Both the position numbers and the translations under genes were made by a program. Positions 22,106 through 35,710 of a DNA stretch of 64,000 bases are shown here, one piece after another. Within the stretch, counting starts at the first letter, position 1; each line of letters starts with the position of its first letter. Origin of the DNA: Chondrosia reniformis (lineage: Eukaryota > Porifera > Demospongiae > Chondrillida > Chondrillidae); the NCBI GenBank assembly GCA_947172415.1, contig OX359193.1:940501-1004500 (forward strand), read 5' to 3'. The notes under the pieces were generated by a model that worked only from the letters and a program-made list of their open reading frames with translations, did not search any database and had not been told where the DNA came from.

Positions 22106-24729
22106 GTGGTCTACATAAAAATACCAATTAACCCCACTTGTATGTAACCATGGGCCCGCTTGGCCTATATATACGTATACACCCTATGAACGTGTCACTT
22201 TAATAAATACTATAACATTTGAAATTAAAATACAGTACTAGTATTAACATAAAATTTAAAATTTTCAATACATACTTAGGTGAATGTAAGGAAAGAGGCC
22301 ACTATTAGTATAAGCAGCCTAAATCAATGTCAAAATAAAAATATCAATGTCTGGGAGAGACCCATATGTACCGTGGTCAAATTGCTGACCTGGATGGCTG
22401 CAGAGTATTAATAAAAATGATGGTGATGATTGCTGTAATTATTATTACTATTAGATGAGAATATATACTAACACCTGAAATTAAAATACATTATTAAAAT
22501 CATCATATATATCATCCAGTTCTGTCACTGCAATCCTTATGTTCTATTCACACTTCTTATACAAACTACATACTGTAGTAGTAACTGCATGATCAGTGTT
22601 GACAGACTGTTAGTTGTACATATGTGATTCTATAAACAGAACAAGCTGATAATCCGAGACTCCTCCCATTATACATAGTTCAATGTACTTTAGCAATGAA
22701 AATATGCATACACTCCCCCCCATTGGTATATGCATTACAGATTCATTTGTGTGCATAAACTATATAGATGAAAAATCTAATACATCTAATACACCATTTT
22801 CCTACATGCTGTGCCTATTCTGTAAAAAAGCCTATAGGGGAACTAAACCTGAAGAGAGCTTTGGATGAAGATATTCTTTTCTCTCTTCTTTTCCTCTCTT
22901 TCACCTTATTCTCCACTGGGCCAGACAGCTGTTTCTGGGAATTCCACCCTTCATCAGTGACCCTGGGAGTCTTTGTCTTTATCTAATTATCTTGATCTTT
23001 TGTGAATCCTTACAGATAACACACCCTCATATGTATATATAGTTGTATAAACTTGACAAATGTCCATTATATGTCCTGTATAAAACATAAGTAGAATGAC
23101 TTAGGTCCAAAGTTTAATTAATGTTCTATTATAATGAAGTACTCCAATGCTGCATGGCTTCAAATGTCTGATCCATGACCTATTTGGTGCCATGGCCAAT
23201 CAACAATTAATTAACTGACATTTTGTATATAACTTCTCTGTAAGGTGTGATTGAAGATGCTGTCAGGAATTATAATAATAATACATATTTATGCTATACT
23301 GTATATATATATAAGATGTTGTCAGTGAGTGATTAGCCATAAACTACGTATATATACACGTATATATAATATGCAGTTTACTCCACACCATTTATGTGAA
23401 AAAATCTATATAATCAAGTATAACAACGCTCCCGTACATGGCGACTGTCAAGCACATGCAGGTGTTCTCAACTTCTCTCTTCAAAGCCTCTTCAATTTTA
23501 ACCTTTGGCCAAGAGGCTGTTGAATGCTTGGGAAGGAAGACCTGTCACTTCACCTTCATTGGATTACAAACCATACAGGAGCATAACCTTCTGTGGCAGT
23601 GCAATCCTAGAGCCTCGAGCTAAACACTGCATTTAACCAATCAGTACACAAGTTAATCTAATTTATTATATATTTAATTATACTTCATGCAGCATACATA
23701 TATACGTATGTACGTATATATAATAATAGATGCAAGAATTCCATGGAGCATAATAATACTAGTACTGCAATGAATACATGCATTATTTAACAAAATGCAA
23801 CTGTTCATTAAAATTATGAATTAAATATATTATAGTCAGACAAGCATACATTATAGTTTCACTCAGAACTATATCATTATAAGCCTAGTTATTGTGTATT
23901 TGAAAGGTTTTCAAAAGATATATATATAGAAAACTTATATAATCACTGAATCCATATGATAGTCATGTGCATGCAGTGCATGGATGACATTTTTACATGG
24001 ATATTTTAACGGATCTTCTTACTTAATATATATTTACGTATATACGTGTATATAGTGACTTGGAGCTGACTAGTGTGTTTTCTATATGCATGGGAGATTT
24101 ATGCACTTCCAAACTTCAAATCAAATGAACATCCATGAACACTCCATGAACATATCCTCAAACATATGGAGGCTGTTCCTACGCTTTACATTCTATATAG
24201 TTCAACTACGTAACTGTTACAATTATGCACATCATCCACATGCTATATACACAAAAATCAGTATGAAGCAGTACAGCAATCGTGACTTCCAAACTTACAA
24301 GTGAGAGAAACCATTTTACATCAAAGCTTTGTATATATGTACGTACCTAGACATACTCAATTATTAATACATATATCTGTACAAAATATGGTGTCAATAG
24401 TATATAGTTATGTGGTTCAGCTCTGAACCTTGCTCATGCAGACGAGACAATATTTAAGCAAGTAATTTAGTTTTTAAGTCTGAAATAATGTCACATTCAC
24501 TTATATCTAGAATGCAAACACAAATATATATATATACATATAGTTGTAATATTGGCTATATATATATGTGAGTAGAAATTATATTATACTCACAATGTTT
24601 ACAGTGTTATAGAGAGTCATGATCACATTACATATTCCTTTGAATCCAGATTGGAGACATCAGTTATGTGATCGATCATGCAGGGCATACAGCCCAAGAT
24701 CCATCTCATCTACTTATAAGCATATATTC
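22106..24729. other. Unit 1 flank between genes
   Basis: 2.6 kb without a supported gene. It holds a 240-bp family copy (22768-23013), AT-rich DNA with many TACGTA palindromes, and a conserved GC-richer stretch near 23440-23640 seen in every unit and again at 46.45 kb. Unit 1 lacks about 160 bp that units 2 and 3 have near 33.89 and 44.62 kb. Confidence 0.6.
22768..23013 (+). repeat. 240-bp family copy in unit 1 flank
   Basis: Complete member, with ATGAAAAATCTAATAC at one end, GGGGAACTAAACCTGAAG, GGCCAGACAGCTGTTTCTGG and GATCTTTTGTGAATCC at the other. Present at the same place in all units. Confidence 0.85.
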
Positions 24730-24747
24730 CTGGCAGAGATCTATCCA

Positions 24748-25712
24748 CTACACACCACTCATACACTTCTTGGCTCTGTTGTAAGGAGGGCAGGGCAGCA
24801 CTTCACAGTATGGCTCCACGTTCCACCACTCAGCAGCATTATGGGTGTGTTTGGTGCTCCCAGGGAGTAATTGAGGGGCATGGTGTACACAGACAAACTC
24901 TGCCCTCCCAGCATGATTGTATCTAGTAGCTCTAAGGTATCCATAATACTCCCTTTTCCACCCGCTGGGACATGCATATGTGCCGGGTATCATGAGAGAC
25001 TTGCTTCTAATAGTACCACAAACAGCACAAGGAGCATTGTGCTGAAGCGTTCCATCATAATTATTGGTTGGTTCATACTCAACTGGTCCTATCTGTACCC
25101 AGCCATTCACACCCTTCTGGTATGAGAGGAACCTTGGCTTACTGGTGAGGCATATGTAGTTAGATCCTCCCCCTCGAGTGTGGTAAGGGGTTCCTGCAGC
25201 ATAGCCGTGATATATCTGTTTGGTACCTTGGATATTGGGGCAGTCCTTTCTTCCCCAGATAGTGTATGTAGATTTCAATTCACTTACACATAATCCTGTA
25301 GCCAGCCCTGTAATATAATATGTATAGGTACACATACAGCAAATGTATACAGATAGCACTATAGCTACATAATATATGCGTAGGTTTATAAAATATTCAC
25401 GGGTATTTAGGAGTTGGAGAGGTATTTGTGCCTTAGATGATTAAATATTTTGCCCCAACAAAGGAAGTCAAATCGCCACTTTTTAATAGCAAACAAACAT
25501 ATTCCACTAGTTTGTACCTCCAAACTATTGTATCCTCTCCATTGTGTTATTTGCTAAAGAACCTGACATATACATCAAAGTACATGCAGCTAGGTATATG
25601 CACCCCTCTACAATTAAAAATGTGTTTATTATAATTTATCTGCCCATATATACAAACCGGTTTCCAGAATTAGAACAAGACAAAGAACTTCACCAAGATA
25701 AAAGTAACTCAT
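24748..25712 (-). CDS. Secreted short-chain-collagen C-terminal-domain protein, copy 2
   Basis: Exons 25712-25658 and 25307-24748, 204 residues, same signal peptide and splice phase as copy 1. The domain is nearly identical up to PCPPYNRAKK, after which the end reads CMSGV instead of ELTCVVCSG. Nine cysteines remain, an odd number, so one Cys may be free or used between chains. Copy 3 shares this end; copy 1 and the collagens keep CVVC. Confidence 0.84.
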
Positions 25713-27043
25713 CTTGCTGTGTTCTGAAGCCAATATTTCTGTTGTGTTGTTACCAGGTAATTGTGCTATTCATTTGTTATACTGCAAAACAAGCTTACTA
25801 GATTACATATTGTACATAATAGAATTATAATGTATACACTCTAATACCATATATAGGTGATTATACACAAATAGAAAAAGTTATATATATATAAACTCTA
25901 TATATAGGGAATACATAGGTAGAGTATACTCTATATATAGTAATAAGAAAGGTTTGAAAGAATGTAAATGAAGTTTCCATACAATTTTCTGTACATAGTG
26001 CAATGTTTGTATGGCATTTCATCGAATCTGATTTAAAGATATAAAGTTCAAAGAATATTGAATAGTCCAAATTCTTTCCTATAAATGTTATTTGGGGCCT
26101 TGAGCTATATACAGATCTACTTCACAGAAAGGCTTAATGTGCATAGTGCTCTTAGTACTAGGCCTCTCCAGTTTGATCTCTAAGTATTTAGCAATGATTT
26201 GCTTACTCATACTTAAACTAAAACACCATTTACTTGTAACAAGGAAATATGAAAAATGTCTACATGTAAAGATAGCAAAGTGGTCAGGATCTGGAGACAG
26301 TATATAAGCATAAAATGCAAGATTATTCTTGATGGCTATATATATATGCCATACACAAATCTACTGCTTATCAGATTAATATGGATGAACACATAATCAC
26401 CATCTAACTTTAGCTATATAGACAGTCCTTCAAATTGATTTTGATACCATTTCTAATTTGATTATGTACGTATAGGCCATTACCATGGCAATATTTGAGC
26501 AATGCTTTTGCACATGATTTTAAAAACATCCACTACACTACAGTTGTACTAAAGTTGTAAGTAGATAGCCAATGTGAGGAATAAGACAATAGGCTACGTA
26601 CACGAATTCAAATCCATGACTGTCCCGCCAAATTTTCCTATAAAAGATTGACCAAGACCCAGTCACCAGCCTACGGACACAAATGTAAGTGTATGTTCAA
26701 TATACTCTTGTAAACAAGTATAGTCTCTAATTATGCATGCAGATAATATCCATGCTAGTGTCATGATCAATTAACTATCAAATTAGTATAGACATTACAC
26801 GTATATAGGCTAGAGTATTATGGCTTTATGTATTAAATGTTTGGTTGATATCTTCCTTGACACTTTTCTCATTTATACATTAACCATGCATAAGGATGGA
26901 TATAAATTGCTTGCATCAATCTTAGAAATTTGTTTAAACTTACAATTAATTGAAAGTATAATTCTACAAGTAAATTATGAGTTTGCAGCTACCTATAAGA
27001 ACACTGCATATAAGTTTGATTGATTCAATTCGAATTCATGAAT
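25713..27043. other. Spacer between the two genes of unit 2
   Basis: Close copy of the unit 1 spacer, including plus-strand TATAAAAG at 26639-26646. No supported frame. Confidence 0.5.
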
Positions 27044-30000
27044 TCAGAAAAACTGTGTCACCTCAGCTGGTGGTCCGTACTTCTCTTCCAACAGTTTTCT
27101 CAACTCAAAACGGTAAGTAAAATTCTCCTTCAAATTATCGACATGAAACGCTCTAACTTTGTTGTCAACAGTTATTTCCCTTGTCATAGTGTAGTTGCCA
27201 TGTTCTTCATTGAGTATAAACACTGTGATTAGGAACCCCTTGGTATCAGGTGATGGCATTTCCCAGAAAATTGTGTATCCACCTGAAACTTTGTACCTTC
27301 TGGTTATTTCAACTATACCCTTGGCTATATACATGATAAATATGTATACACACACATCAATATCACACAATACATGTGTGCATGTACGAATATTTTACAT
27401 AAATGTGTTATTGTGTGTATACATATATTTATTTGTTTGAAGGGATATATTCTCTGAACACACTAACCCTTGAGATCTGTAAATTCATCACACAGGTTTC
27501 CTTGATAACCTTCTAGACAATTACAAGTGTCAGTAAACACACAAGCTCCATGAACACAGGGTGGATTACAGGTTGCTATGAGGACATATACGTAGATATA
27601 CGTATATAAAGATATGCTCCATATACTGTATATACACAAAAGATGATGTATGCAAATAAAATACAACTCTAATCATCCATCCATTTAATCCACTAACCTG
27701 GATGAGATGCATTCATTATTTCAACTAATGTTTCACTCCCATTTAGTGTACTCATTCCAACTACAACATCAGAAGTAGCGGCAATGTCATACAGACAGAA
27801 AGGATCACCTTTGCACACTTCCTCTGCCATGGTTTTCTCCTCAGGAGTGGAGAAGGCAATCTCAAACTTGGGAATAAAGTTAGGATGAAAGTAGGTGGAC
27901 CAGGAAGTACCCTCCTCAATACTGTAGTCAAAAATACTCTCAGATTCATTCCTGATTATCCCTAAAGATGAAGAAATTAAAACTTTTTAAATCAGCACAT
28001 TTACACAAAATTATATATAGAACAAATTTCTGATTATATTATTATCCTTTGAAGATATACGTAATAACTCACAAGTTATTCCAAAATCATTATGTATAAT
28101 CTCCATTGATGAATTTAAGGAGATTGGATCATCACCATGCCTAGGCTTTAAGTCATCAGACTGATGGTCATTGAAGGATCCCATCAATCCCTTGGTTTTT
28201 CCTTTAAAGCTCCTTGGGAGACTGACTATGAGTGTGGATATGAAAGGTTGGCCGTTGGAATCCTCATTCTTAGACACTTCAATATAAGCGCTACTACTAC
28301 TAAATAGAGCAGAAATTGTAGTTAGTCCTTTTCTTGAAACTTCAACTCCCTTAAATGACTCTTTTTCAAAGAAGTTGTAGATTTCTCCATCAACTACTGC
28401 AACAAGCTGGGACTCCGACAGTTGGATCTGTACAGCGTCTGAATCCTTTTCTTTTGCAACCACAGCAGTAAAGATAGTAGCCCCTGCTGGAGATCCATCT
28501 TTATCAAGAGCTTCCTCCATCCTTGCCTGCAGTGTGAAGCTATTGTCACTTGTCTCAATAATGATGTACTCTCCCTTCCCATTGAATGTGTACTTGTATC
28601 CATCCAAAGTCACCAAATGAGGGTCACCGTACACACAGGCTTGCGTGGATTGATAGGGGAAAGTATAAAATATGTAGCAGTGAAGACATTATGTGGACAT
28701 ATGCAATGGATAAACAAACATAATGTACATTGTCAACCAAATATAATAAAAAGGGGATCCGGAGTTTATTGCACATAAGCCTGTGCTGGGCTATCATTGC
28801 AAATATATAATAAACACCACCGGATATTATGCCAACCAACCAAATGACAATTGTCTACTTGGCTGGGGGACTGTAGTCCTATTCAGTGGCAACCATTGAT
28901 GACCTCCCAGTCATCCAAGAGCCCCCATGCAGCAAATATAACGCACGTATGTACAAGTGTATGGTCGATTCTAATTGTATGCTATATACATGTTATATTT
29001 TACTGGCTCTATTAATAGCCATTGCTTTTCACTGACAAACCTGGGAGTGGGGGCAGGTAACGTGATCCATCATCAGAAGGTCTGTTTTCGTAATAGATAT
29101 CACAATTGTCAAACTGGCTATCCTTACAGCAATAGACATATGGCAGAAAGTCTCCTCTAAGATGTTCTAATTCCAATGTCTGAACTAGATTCATATGTCC
29201 TCCTCCAGGTGGTCCAACCTTGAGATTGCCATCATAATCATAACAACAATGTGAATGAACATTTGGACCACTACAAAAAGGTATATTTAGTAGATATAAA
29301 TGCTCGGATACAGAAACTTGTAGATAATACGTATGTGTATGATTACAAGATACAAGACCCCTAGATTTAGCACAGAGAGCCAAGGGACTTGCAAAAAGAT
29401 CAACAAGAAGACAAAGACTCCCAGGGTCACTGAATAAGGTTGCATGGAATTTCCATACAGAACCAGCTGTCTGGCCCAGTGAAGAAGTAGAGAAGTAGAA
29501 GGAGAAAACTCTTGTACCCTCATCCAAAGCTCTCACTAGGTTTAGTTCCCTATAGGACCTTTATTCTAAAGTAGATGTAGTATGTTGATTATTCATATAC
29601 ATGTATACATGACCATGACTTCTGTACAACCTACTAGCAGGTTAGGTTGGGACTGAAAAAGTTCCAAAACTGTCTGAAGTATACTCTTGAAGACTCGTGT
29701 GGTTGTGCAACTGGTGACTTTCTCACTTGGGAATTTGGTAGAAGAGCCTGTCTTTCAGTTGGAGGACAAGGAGGAAGTGAATTAAATACACTATTTATCT
29801 TATTCGGATCTTGTGAAGAAGCCCAATTTTGACACTGTTCATCAAATGATCTATCAAATTTCTGCACCTTTTTTTCACTTTTTATATTCCTCAAAAAGTA
29901 TACAAATGTTCTTTTTGCTACTTGTCCAAGTCCTGGAACATCTGCAAAAACCTCAAAAATTATCATAATTGCACTTTCTGACTTGGGGAATGGAGACGAC

Positions 30001-32209
30001 TTGGCTGGAATGTCTATCACAAATCCTCTAGCTTCTCCAGTGTTGGGAAGTCCTTTCTTCAAATTATGCAGCTTTATGGGTTCTGATTTAGCACTAAGAT
30101 CAAACCATATCATATTGATGCCTACAGTGTAGTTCTCTGGGGGTACTTTGGGTATTAATTCCTTTGGCCAAAGGAGATCAATAGTGTCCATATTTGAGAT
30201 AAGCAAACTATCATCCTTTGTAAATACATCAACTTCAACAGTGTCATGAAGTTCCTCTATTAAAATAGATATATGTATTATGTATAATATAAGTGATCTC
30301 TGGATTAAATATATAAGCATAATGTATATTGTTAACACATATATATAGTTATAGCCCAGAGATGAGGACCCATAGTCAAGTAATTATATATTTTGGTATA
30401 GAAGTTCTCGTCTCTGGGCTATAACTGCATACATTCCATGCATCACCATGGCGTTCAGACAACCCAGAAAATAAATGTATAAGATTTGCTTCACTTCGAA
30501 TTCCTGTATGAATTTTCACATTGTCCATCTCCATATTCAGCAATTGACACTGAATATAGTAGATATACAATGCCCCCACTATCATGTTGCCATGACATTG
30601 TATACAAAATCTATTGCAATAGATCAGGAATCTATAATCAATATAATAATAGTTATACTGACTGAAAATGAATCCTTTGGAAATGGCTGTACTGAATATT
30701 TCTCTACTTCCTTTGTTCAGCTTAAATTTGAAAGAAACTCTGCCAGTATTTTCCATGGTAGGGCTAATACAATAAGCCTGTTTATCACTTATGTACTTTC
30801 CAGATACTTCTGTGTGACCAAAGACACAACTGATGTCATAATCCTCCATTATGCATGATGACTCCAAAGTAACCACTACTGGAGTTCCACCATATAAATT
30901 GCTGGCTGATGGGCTGATGGTACCTGAGCCTATACAGGTATACATATATATATAGGTACAAAATATTTCTATACTCTGTATACGTATATATGTGCATTTA
31001 TATACCTGTACATTCAGCAAATGTAACATTGACTTTCTTGTCAATCCTGAATATCCACTCTCCCTCATTTCCAGTGTTACCAACTTCACGAGACAGGTCT
31101 CCAATGTCGTCACCGGCAACAGTACTTTTAATGATTTGTATAGCGTTAAGCAATGAGTTATATCCAGCTATAGCATGATATCCTCTTCCGGTAAAGGATG
31201 CCACTTCAGCATAATTGTAAATAGCAACCGATTGCTCTCCATTAGTAGCTATGACAATCTGAAATGTGTTTGCCTGCATATGCATGTCATATAAAAAGAG
31301 ATTTTAATCCAAAACTGTTATTTATTAAATTAGTGTGTGAGGTGTGTACTTGTTATATATATATAGGGATCAATGTATTTTAAAAGATAGTACAAATTAA
31401 CCTTACTTTAATATTCTTATACAGTTTATAGGTATGTATAGTATAGCTGGGGGCAAACTATAGTCTTACATGTTTAATTACATATACATGATGGGTGCTA
31501 ATTTACTGAGGCTGAGGGTAACTATGATATGTATATGTTCATACTTACAGTGCCATTTTCAAAAACACCGGTATTCTCCACTTGATCCCATGTAACGATT
31601 AGCCCCCATGTAGCCATAAAAAAGGGTAAACCTAAGAAGTCTCCCGCCTTCTGACTTATTTCATTAAGTAACTTTGCGTGACTTGCTGTCGTCAATTCCC
31701 TGTATACTACACCATCAAGTTCTTCACACTCATAATCTTTACTATCCTCAGGAATTCCGGACCCTGTAATGTCGACACAACTTCCAAATCTACTTGCAGC
31801 TGTGTTATTTTTCCAAAGAGGAGCAATTACATTCTCGTACATAAAGAAAAAATTATTAAATCCAAGATATGTCGTATTTGACTGTGTCAGAAACAAAGCT
31901 CCTTGACCGGTTACCTGAATAACATACAAGTTAGAGTAAATCTATATACTTGATTTAACGAAATAATTAACTTACGTAGATGTAGCGGTAGGGAATTTGG
32001 AAGAAAATAAATGGTGTAGACTCAGGAAGTTCTATCTCCTGGGCAAAGGGATTTCTATTGAAATATTCATCTAATCTCAAATTCGGATTAGCAGCCAAAT
32101 TAATATCTCCAGATTCTTCTGCAAAGGGAAATCCGAAGAAGTTAACCTTTGCAGTTAAAGCTACAGGAACCAAAGCAAATACCAGCAACGTATAGACGAT
32201 ACCAGCCAT
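27044..32209 (-). CDS. Secreted NIDO-IPT-AMOP-VWD-EGF-FN3-like protein, copy 2
   Basis: Exons 32209-31976, 31914-31549, 31273-31006, 30929-30663, 30256-29635, 29270-29041, 28639-28073, 27961-27698, 27575-27468, 27324-27044; in phase throughout, 1068 residues. Domain order is that of copy 1. Differences include LDEYFNRNPF in place of the Tyr-rich insert in exon 1, one codon fewer in exon 3, and scattered substitutions in NIDO (NTTYLGFNNFFF) and VWD (SESQLVAVVDGEIYNFF). All splice sites are intact, so it should be functional. Confidence 0.9.
28745..28930. repeat. Dispersed repeat (GGCTGGGGGAC core), unit 2 copy
   Basis: Counterpart of 18300-18490, in the same intron. Confidence 0.55.
29388..29562 (-). 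repeat. 240-bp family copy, unit 2 counterpart of 18945-19120
   Basis: Same intron and orientation as in units 1 and 3. Confidence 0.75.
30350..30430. mobile_element. MITE-like inverted repeat, unit 2 counterpart of 19890-19972
   Basis: TATAGCCCAGAGATGAGG and CTCGTCTCTGGGCTATA bound it. Confidence 0.65.
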
Positions 32210-32249
32210 TACTGTGAAATAGCTCGGACTCGCCACGGACCTGATAGTT

Positions 32250-32312
32250 TAGACTATATATAGTAGAAAGTCCAATTAAAGATAAGTTCCGTTTCCGTTT
32301 CCGTTTTCCAAG
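32250..32312 (-). promoter_or_regulatory. Promoter of NIDO-AMOP-VWD copy 2, three GGAAAC-type repeats
   Basis: As in unit 1 but with one more 6-bp repeat: plus strand GTTCCGTTTCCGTTTCCG then TTTTCC. A TATA-like CTATATATAG lies nearer the ATG. Farther upstream is GCACGTGTCAC, an E-box (CACGTG), shared with unit 3 only. Confidence 0.42.
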
Positions 32313-32789
32313 TGGTCCACATAGCAATACCAATTAACCCCGCCCACTTGTAGGTAACCATGGGCACAGCTTGGCCTATATAACCCTCTGCACGTGTCAC
32401 TTTAATCATCTGACATTAAAATACAGTATTAACATAAAATTTAAAATTTACAATACATACTTAGGTGAATGTAAGGAAAGAGGCCACTATTAGTATAAGC
32501 AGCCTAAATCAATGTCAAAATCAAAATATCAATGTCTGGGAGAGACCCATATGTACCGTGGTCAAATTACCGACCTGGATGGCTACAGAGTTATAATAAA
32601 AATGATGGTGATGATTGCTGTAATTATTATTATTATTAGAATACTAACACCTGAAATTAAAATACATTATTAAAATCATCATATATATCATCCGGTTCTG
32701 TCACTGCAATCCTCATGCTCTATTCACACTTCTTATACAAACTATATAGTAGTAACTGCATGATCAGTGTTGACAGACTGTTAATTGTA

Positions 32790-33030
32790 CATGATAAAGA
32801 AAAAGATAAGACAAAGAAAAGACAAAGACTCCCAGGATCACTGATGAAGGGTGGAATTCCCAGAAACGGCTGTCTGACCCAGTGGAGAAGAAGATGAAAG
32901 AAGGAAGAAAAGACTCCTGTATCTTCATCCAAATTGCTTAAGCTCTCTTCAGGTTTAGTTCCCCTATAGGCTCTTTTACAGAATAGGCATATAGCATATA
33001 GGAAAATGGTATCTTAGATTTTCATGTGAT
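32790..33030 (-). repeat. 240-bp family insertion specific to unit 2
   Basis: Unit 1 and unit 3 read TTGTACATATGTGATTC without a break here; unit 2 has a minus-oriented member between TTGTACATG and ATGTGATTC. Confidence 0.85.
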
Positions 33031-33230
33031 TCTATAAAAACAGAACAAGCTGATAATCTGAGACTCCTCCCATTAATATACATAGTTCAATGTACTTTAG
33101 GTATGAAAAATGCATACAACCCCCCCATTGGTATATGAATATAATATCTATATATATATATATATAGATTTTTTGCTATATACGTAACAACAAAATTAAT
33201 ACAGATTCATTTGTGTGCATATACTATATA

Positions 33231-33479
33231 GATGAAAAATCTAATACATCTAATACACCATTTTCCTACATGCTGTGCCTATTCTGTAAAAAAGCCTATA
33301 GGGGAACTAAACCTGAAGAGAGTTTTGGATGAAGATAGTCTTTTCTCTCTTCTTTTCCTCTCTTTCATCTTATTCTCCACTGGGTCAGACAGCTGTTTCT
33401 GGGAATTCCACCCTTCATCAGTGACCCTGGGAATCTTTGTCTTTATCTAATTATCTTGATCTTTTGTGAATCCTTACAG
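33231..33479 (+). repeat. 240-bp family copy, unit 2 counterpart of 22768-23013
   Basis: Same site and orientation as in units 1 and 3. Confidence 0.85.
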
Positions 33480-34300
33480 ATAACACACCCTCATATGTAT
33501 ATATAGTTGTATAAACTTGACAAATGTCCATTATATGTCCTGTATAAAACATAAGTAGAATGACTTAGGTCCAAAGTTTAATTAATGTTCTATTATAATG
33601 AAGTACTCCAATGCTGCATAGCTTCAAATGTCTGATCCATGACCTATTTGGTGCCATGGCCACATAAACAATTAATTAACTGACATTTTGTATATAACTT
33701 CTCTGTAAGGTGTGATTGAAGATGCTGTCAGGAATTATAATAATAATACATATTTATGTATATATATATATATATATAAGATGTTGTCAGTGAGTGATTA
33801 GCCATAAACTACGTACGTATATATATACGTATATATAATATGCAGTTTACTCCACACCATTTATGTGAAAAAATCTATATAATCAAGTATAAATTAAAAT
33901 GAAACTCCCTAGGCCTTTTAATTAAATACTCCTGGGAATTGTATAACTTCTATGAATTAAAGCTATGCAATTTAGAGAGTCCACTATGCAGTGAGACTGA
34001 AATAAATTTAATTCATATAAATATGTGTATTATGCATGTTAAACTATATATAGAAGTATAACAACGCTCCCGTACATGGTGACTGCCAAGCACATGCAGG
34101 TGTTCTCAACTTCTCTCTTCAAAGCCTCTTCAATTTTAACCTTTGGCAAGAGGCTGTTGAATGCTTGGGAAGGAAGACCTGTCACTTCACCTTCATTGGA
34201 TTACAAACCATACAGGAGCATAACCTTCCGTGGCAGTGCAATCCTAGAGCCTCAAGCTCAACACTGCATTTAACCAATCAGTACACAAGTTAATCTAATT

Positions 34301-34679
34301 GGGGCGCCGCAGGCGCCCTTATATTGTTTTCAGAAATTATGTTAACGTATGGCTTCCTATTCGTAGTCTTGTATATATATATATATATCTGTCAAAAAAT
34401 GGCGGACGTTCGGCTAGCTTTCGTTTTCTAGCTTAAAATTAGCTTTCTCTTCCTTAGCGTAGAACAGTGAACGAACGAAATGGACTTAAAAACCACCCTT
34501 ACTAATACTATGTAACGTAAAGCTTGCGTAAAAACGTTTTCTACGAGATATGGCCTTGAAAAATTGACGGCCAACAAGAGTCGATCGGAAATCGGTTAAC
34601 CGGATATCTATGAGAAGCAGCCAAGTAGTTCGAGTTTACTTAGGGGCGCCTGGCGCCCCACGAGTTTTTTAAACTCGAA
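34301..34679. mobile_element. 379-bp insertion with GGCGCC hairpins at both ends
   Basis: Present only in unit 2. It is flanked by CTAATTG-like direct repeats (34295-34301 and 34680-34686). Near the left end GGGCGCCGCAGGCGCCC forms a hairpin; near the right end GGGGCGCCTGGCGCCCC and then CGAGTTTTTTAAACTCG form two more. It is far richer in GC than its surroundings and has no frame of note. The transposon class is unclear. Confidence 0.72.
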
Positions 34680-35710
34680 CTAATTGTTTATTATATATTT
34701 AATTATACTTCATGCAGCATACATATATACGTATGTACGTATATATAATAATAGATGCAAGAATTCCATGGAGCATAATAATACTAGTACTGCAATGAAT
34801 ACATACATTATTTAACAAAATGCAACTGTTCATTAAAATTATGAATTAAATATATTATAGTCAGACAAGCATACATTATAGTTTCACTCAGAACTATATT
34901 ATTATTATAAGCCTGTATTTGAAAGGTTTTCAAAGATATATAGAAAACTTATATAATCACTGAATCCATATGATAGTCATGTGCATGCAGTGTATGGATC
35001 ACATTTTTACATGGATATTTTAATGGATCTTCTTACTTAATATATTTACGTATACGTATATATAGTGACTTGGAGCTGGACTAGTACGTTTTCTATATAT
35101 ATGCATGGGAGATTTATGCACTTCCAAACTTCAAATCAAATCAATCTCCATGAACATATCCTCAAACATATGAAGGTTGTTCCTACGCTTTACATTCTAT
35201 ATAGTTCACCTACGTAACTGTTACAATTATGCACATTATCCACATGCTGTATACATAAAAATCAGTATGAGGTACAGCAATCGTGACTTCCAAACTTACA
35301 AGTGAGAGAAACCATTATTTTTATTAATACATACATATCTGTACAAAATATGGCGTCAATAGTATATAGTTATGTGGTTCAGCTCGGAACCTTGCTCATG
35401 CAGACGAGACAATTAAGCAAGTAATTTAGTTTTTAAGTCTGAAATAATGTCACATTCACTTATATCTAGAATGCAAACACAAATATATATATACATATAG
35501 TTGTAATATTGGCTATATATATATGTGAGTAGAAATTATATTATACTCACAATGTTTACAGTGTTATAGAGAGTCATGATCACATTACATATATATTCCT
35601 TTGAATCCAGATTGGAGACATCTATTATGTGATCGATCATGCAAGGCATACAGCCCAAGATCCATCTCTCTTCTACTTATAAGCATATATTCCTGGCAGA
35701 GATCTATCCA

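Larger units (their letters stand above)
32313..35692. other. Unit 2 flank between genes
   Basis: 3.4 kb with no supported gene. It contains two 240-bp family copies (32790-33030 minus and 33231-33479 plus), a 379-bp GC-hairpin element (34301-34679) and AT-rich DNA otherwise matching units 1 and 3. Confidence 0.6.
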
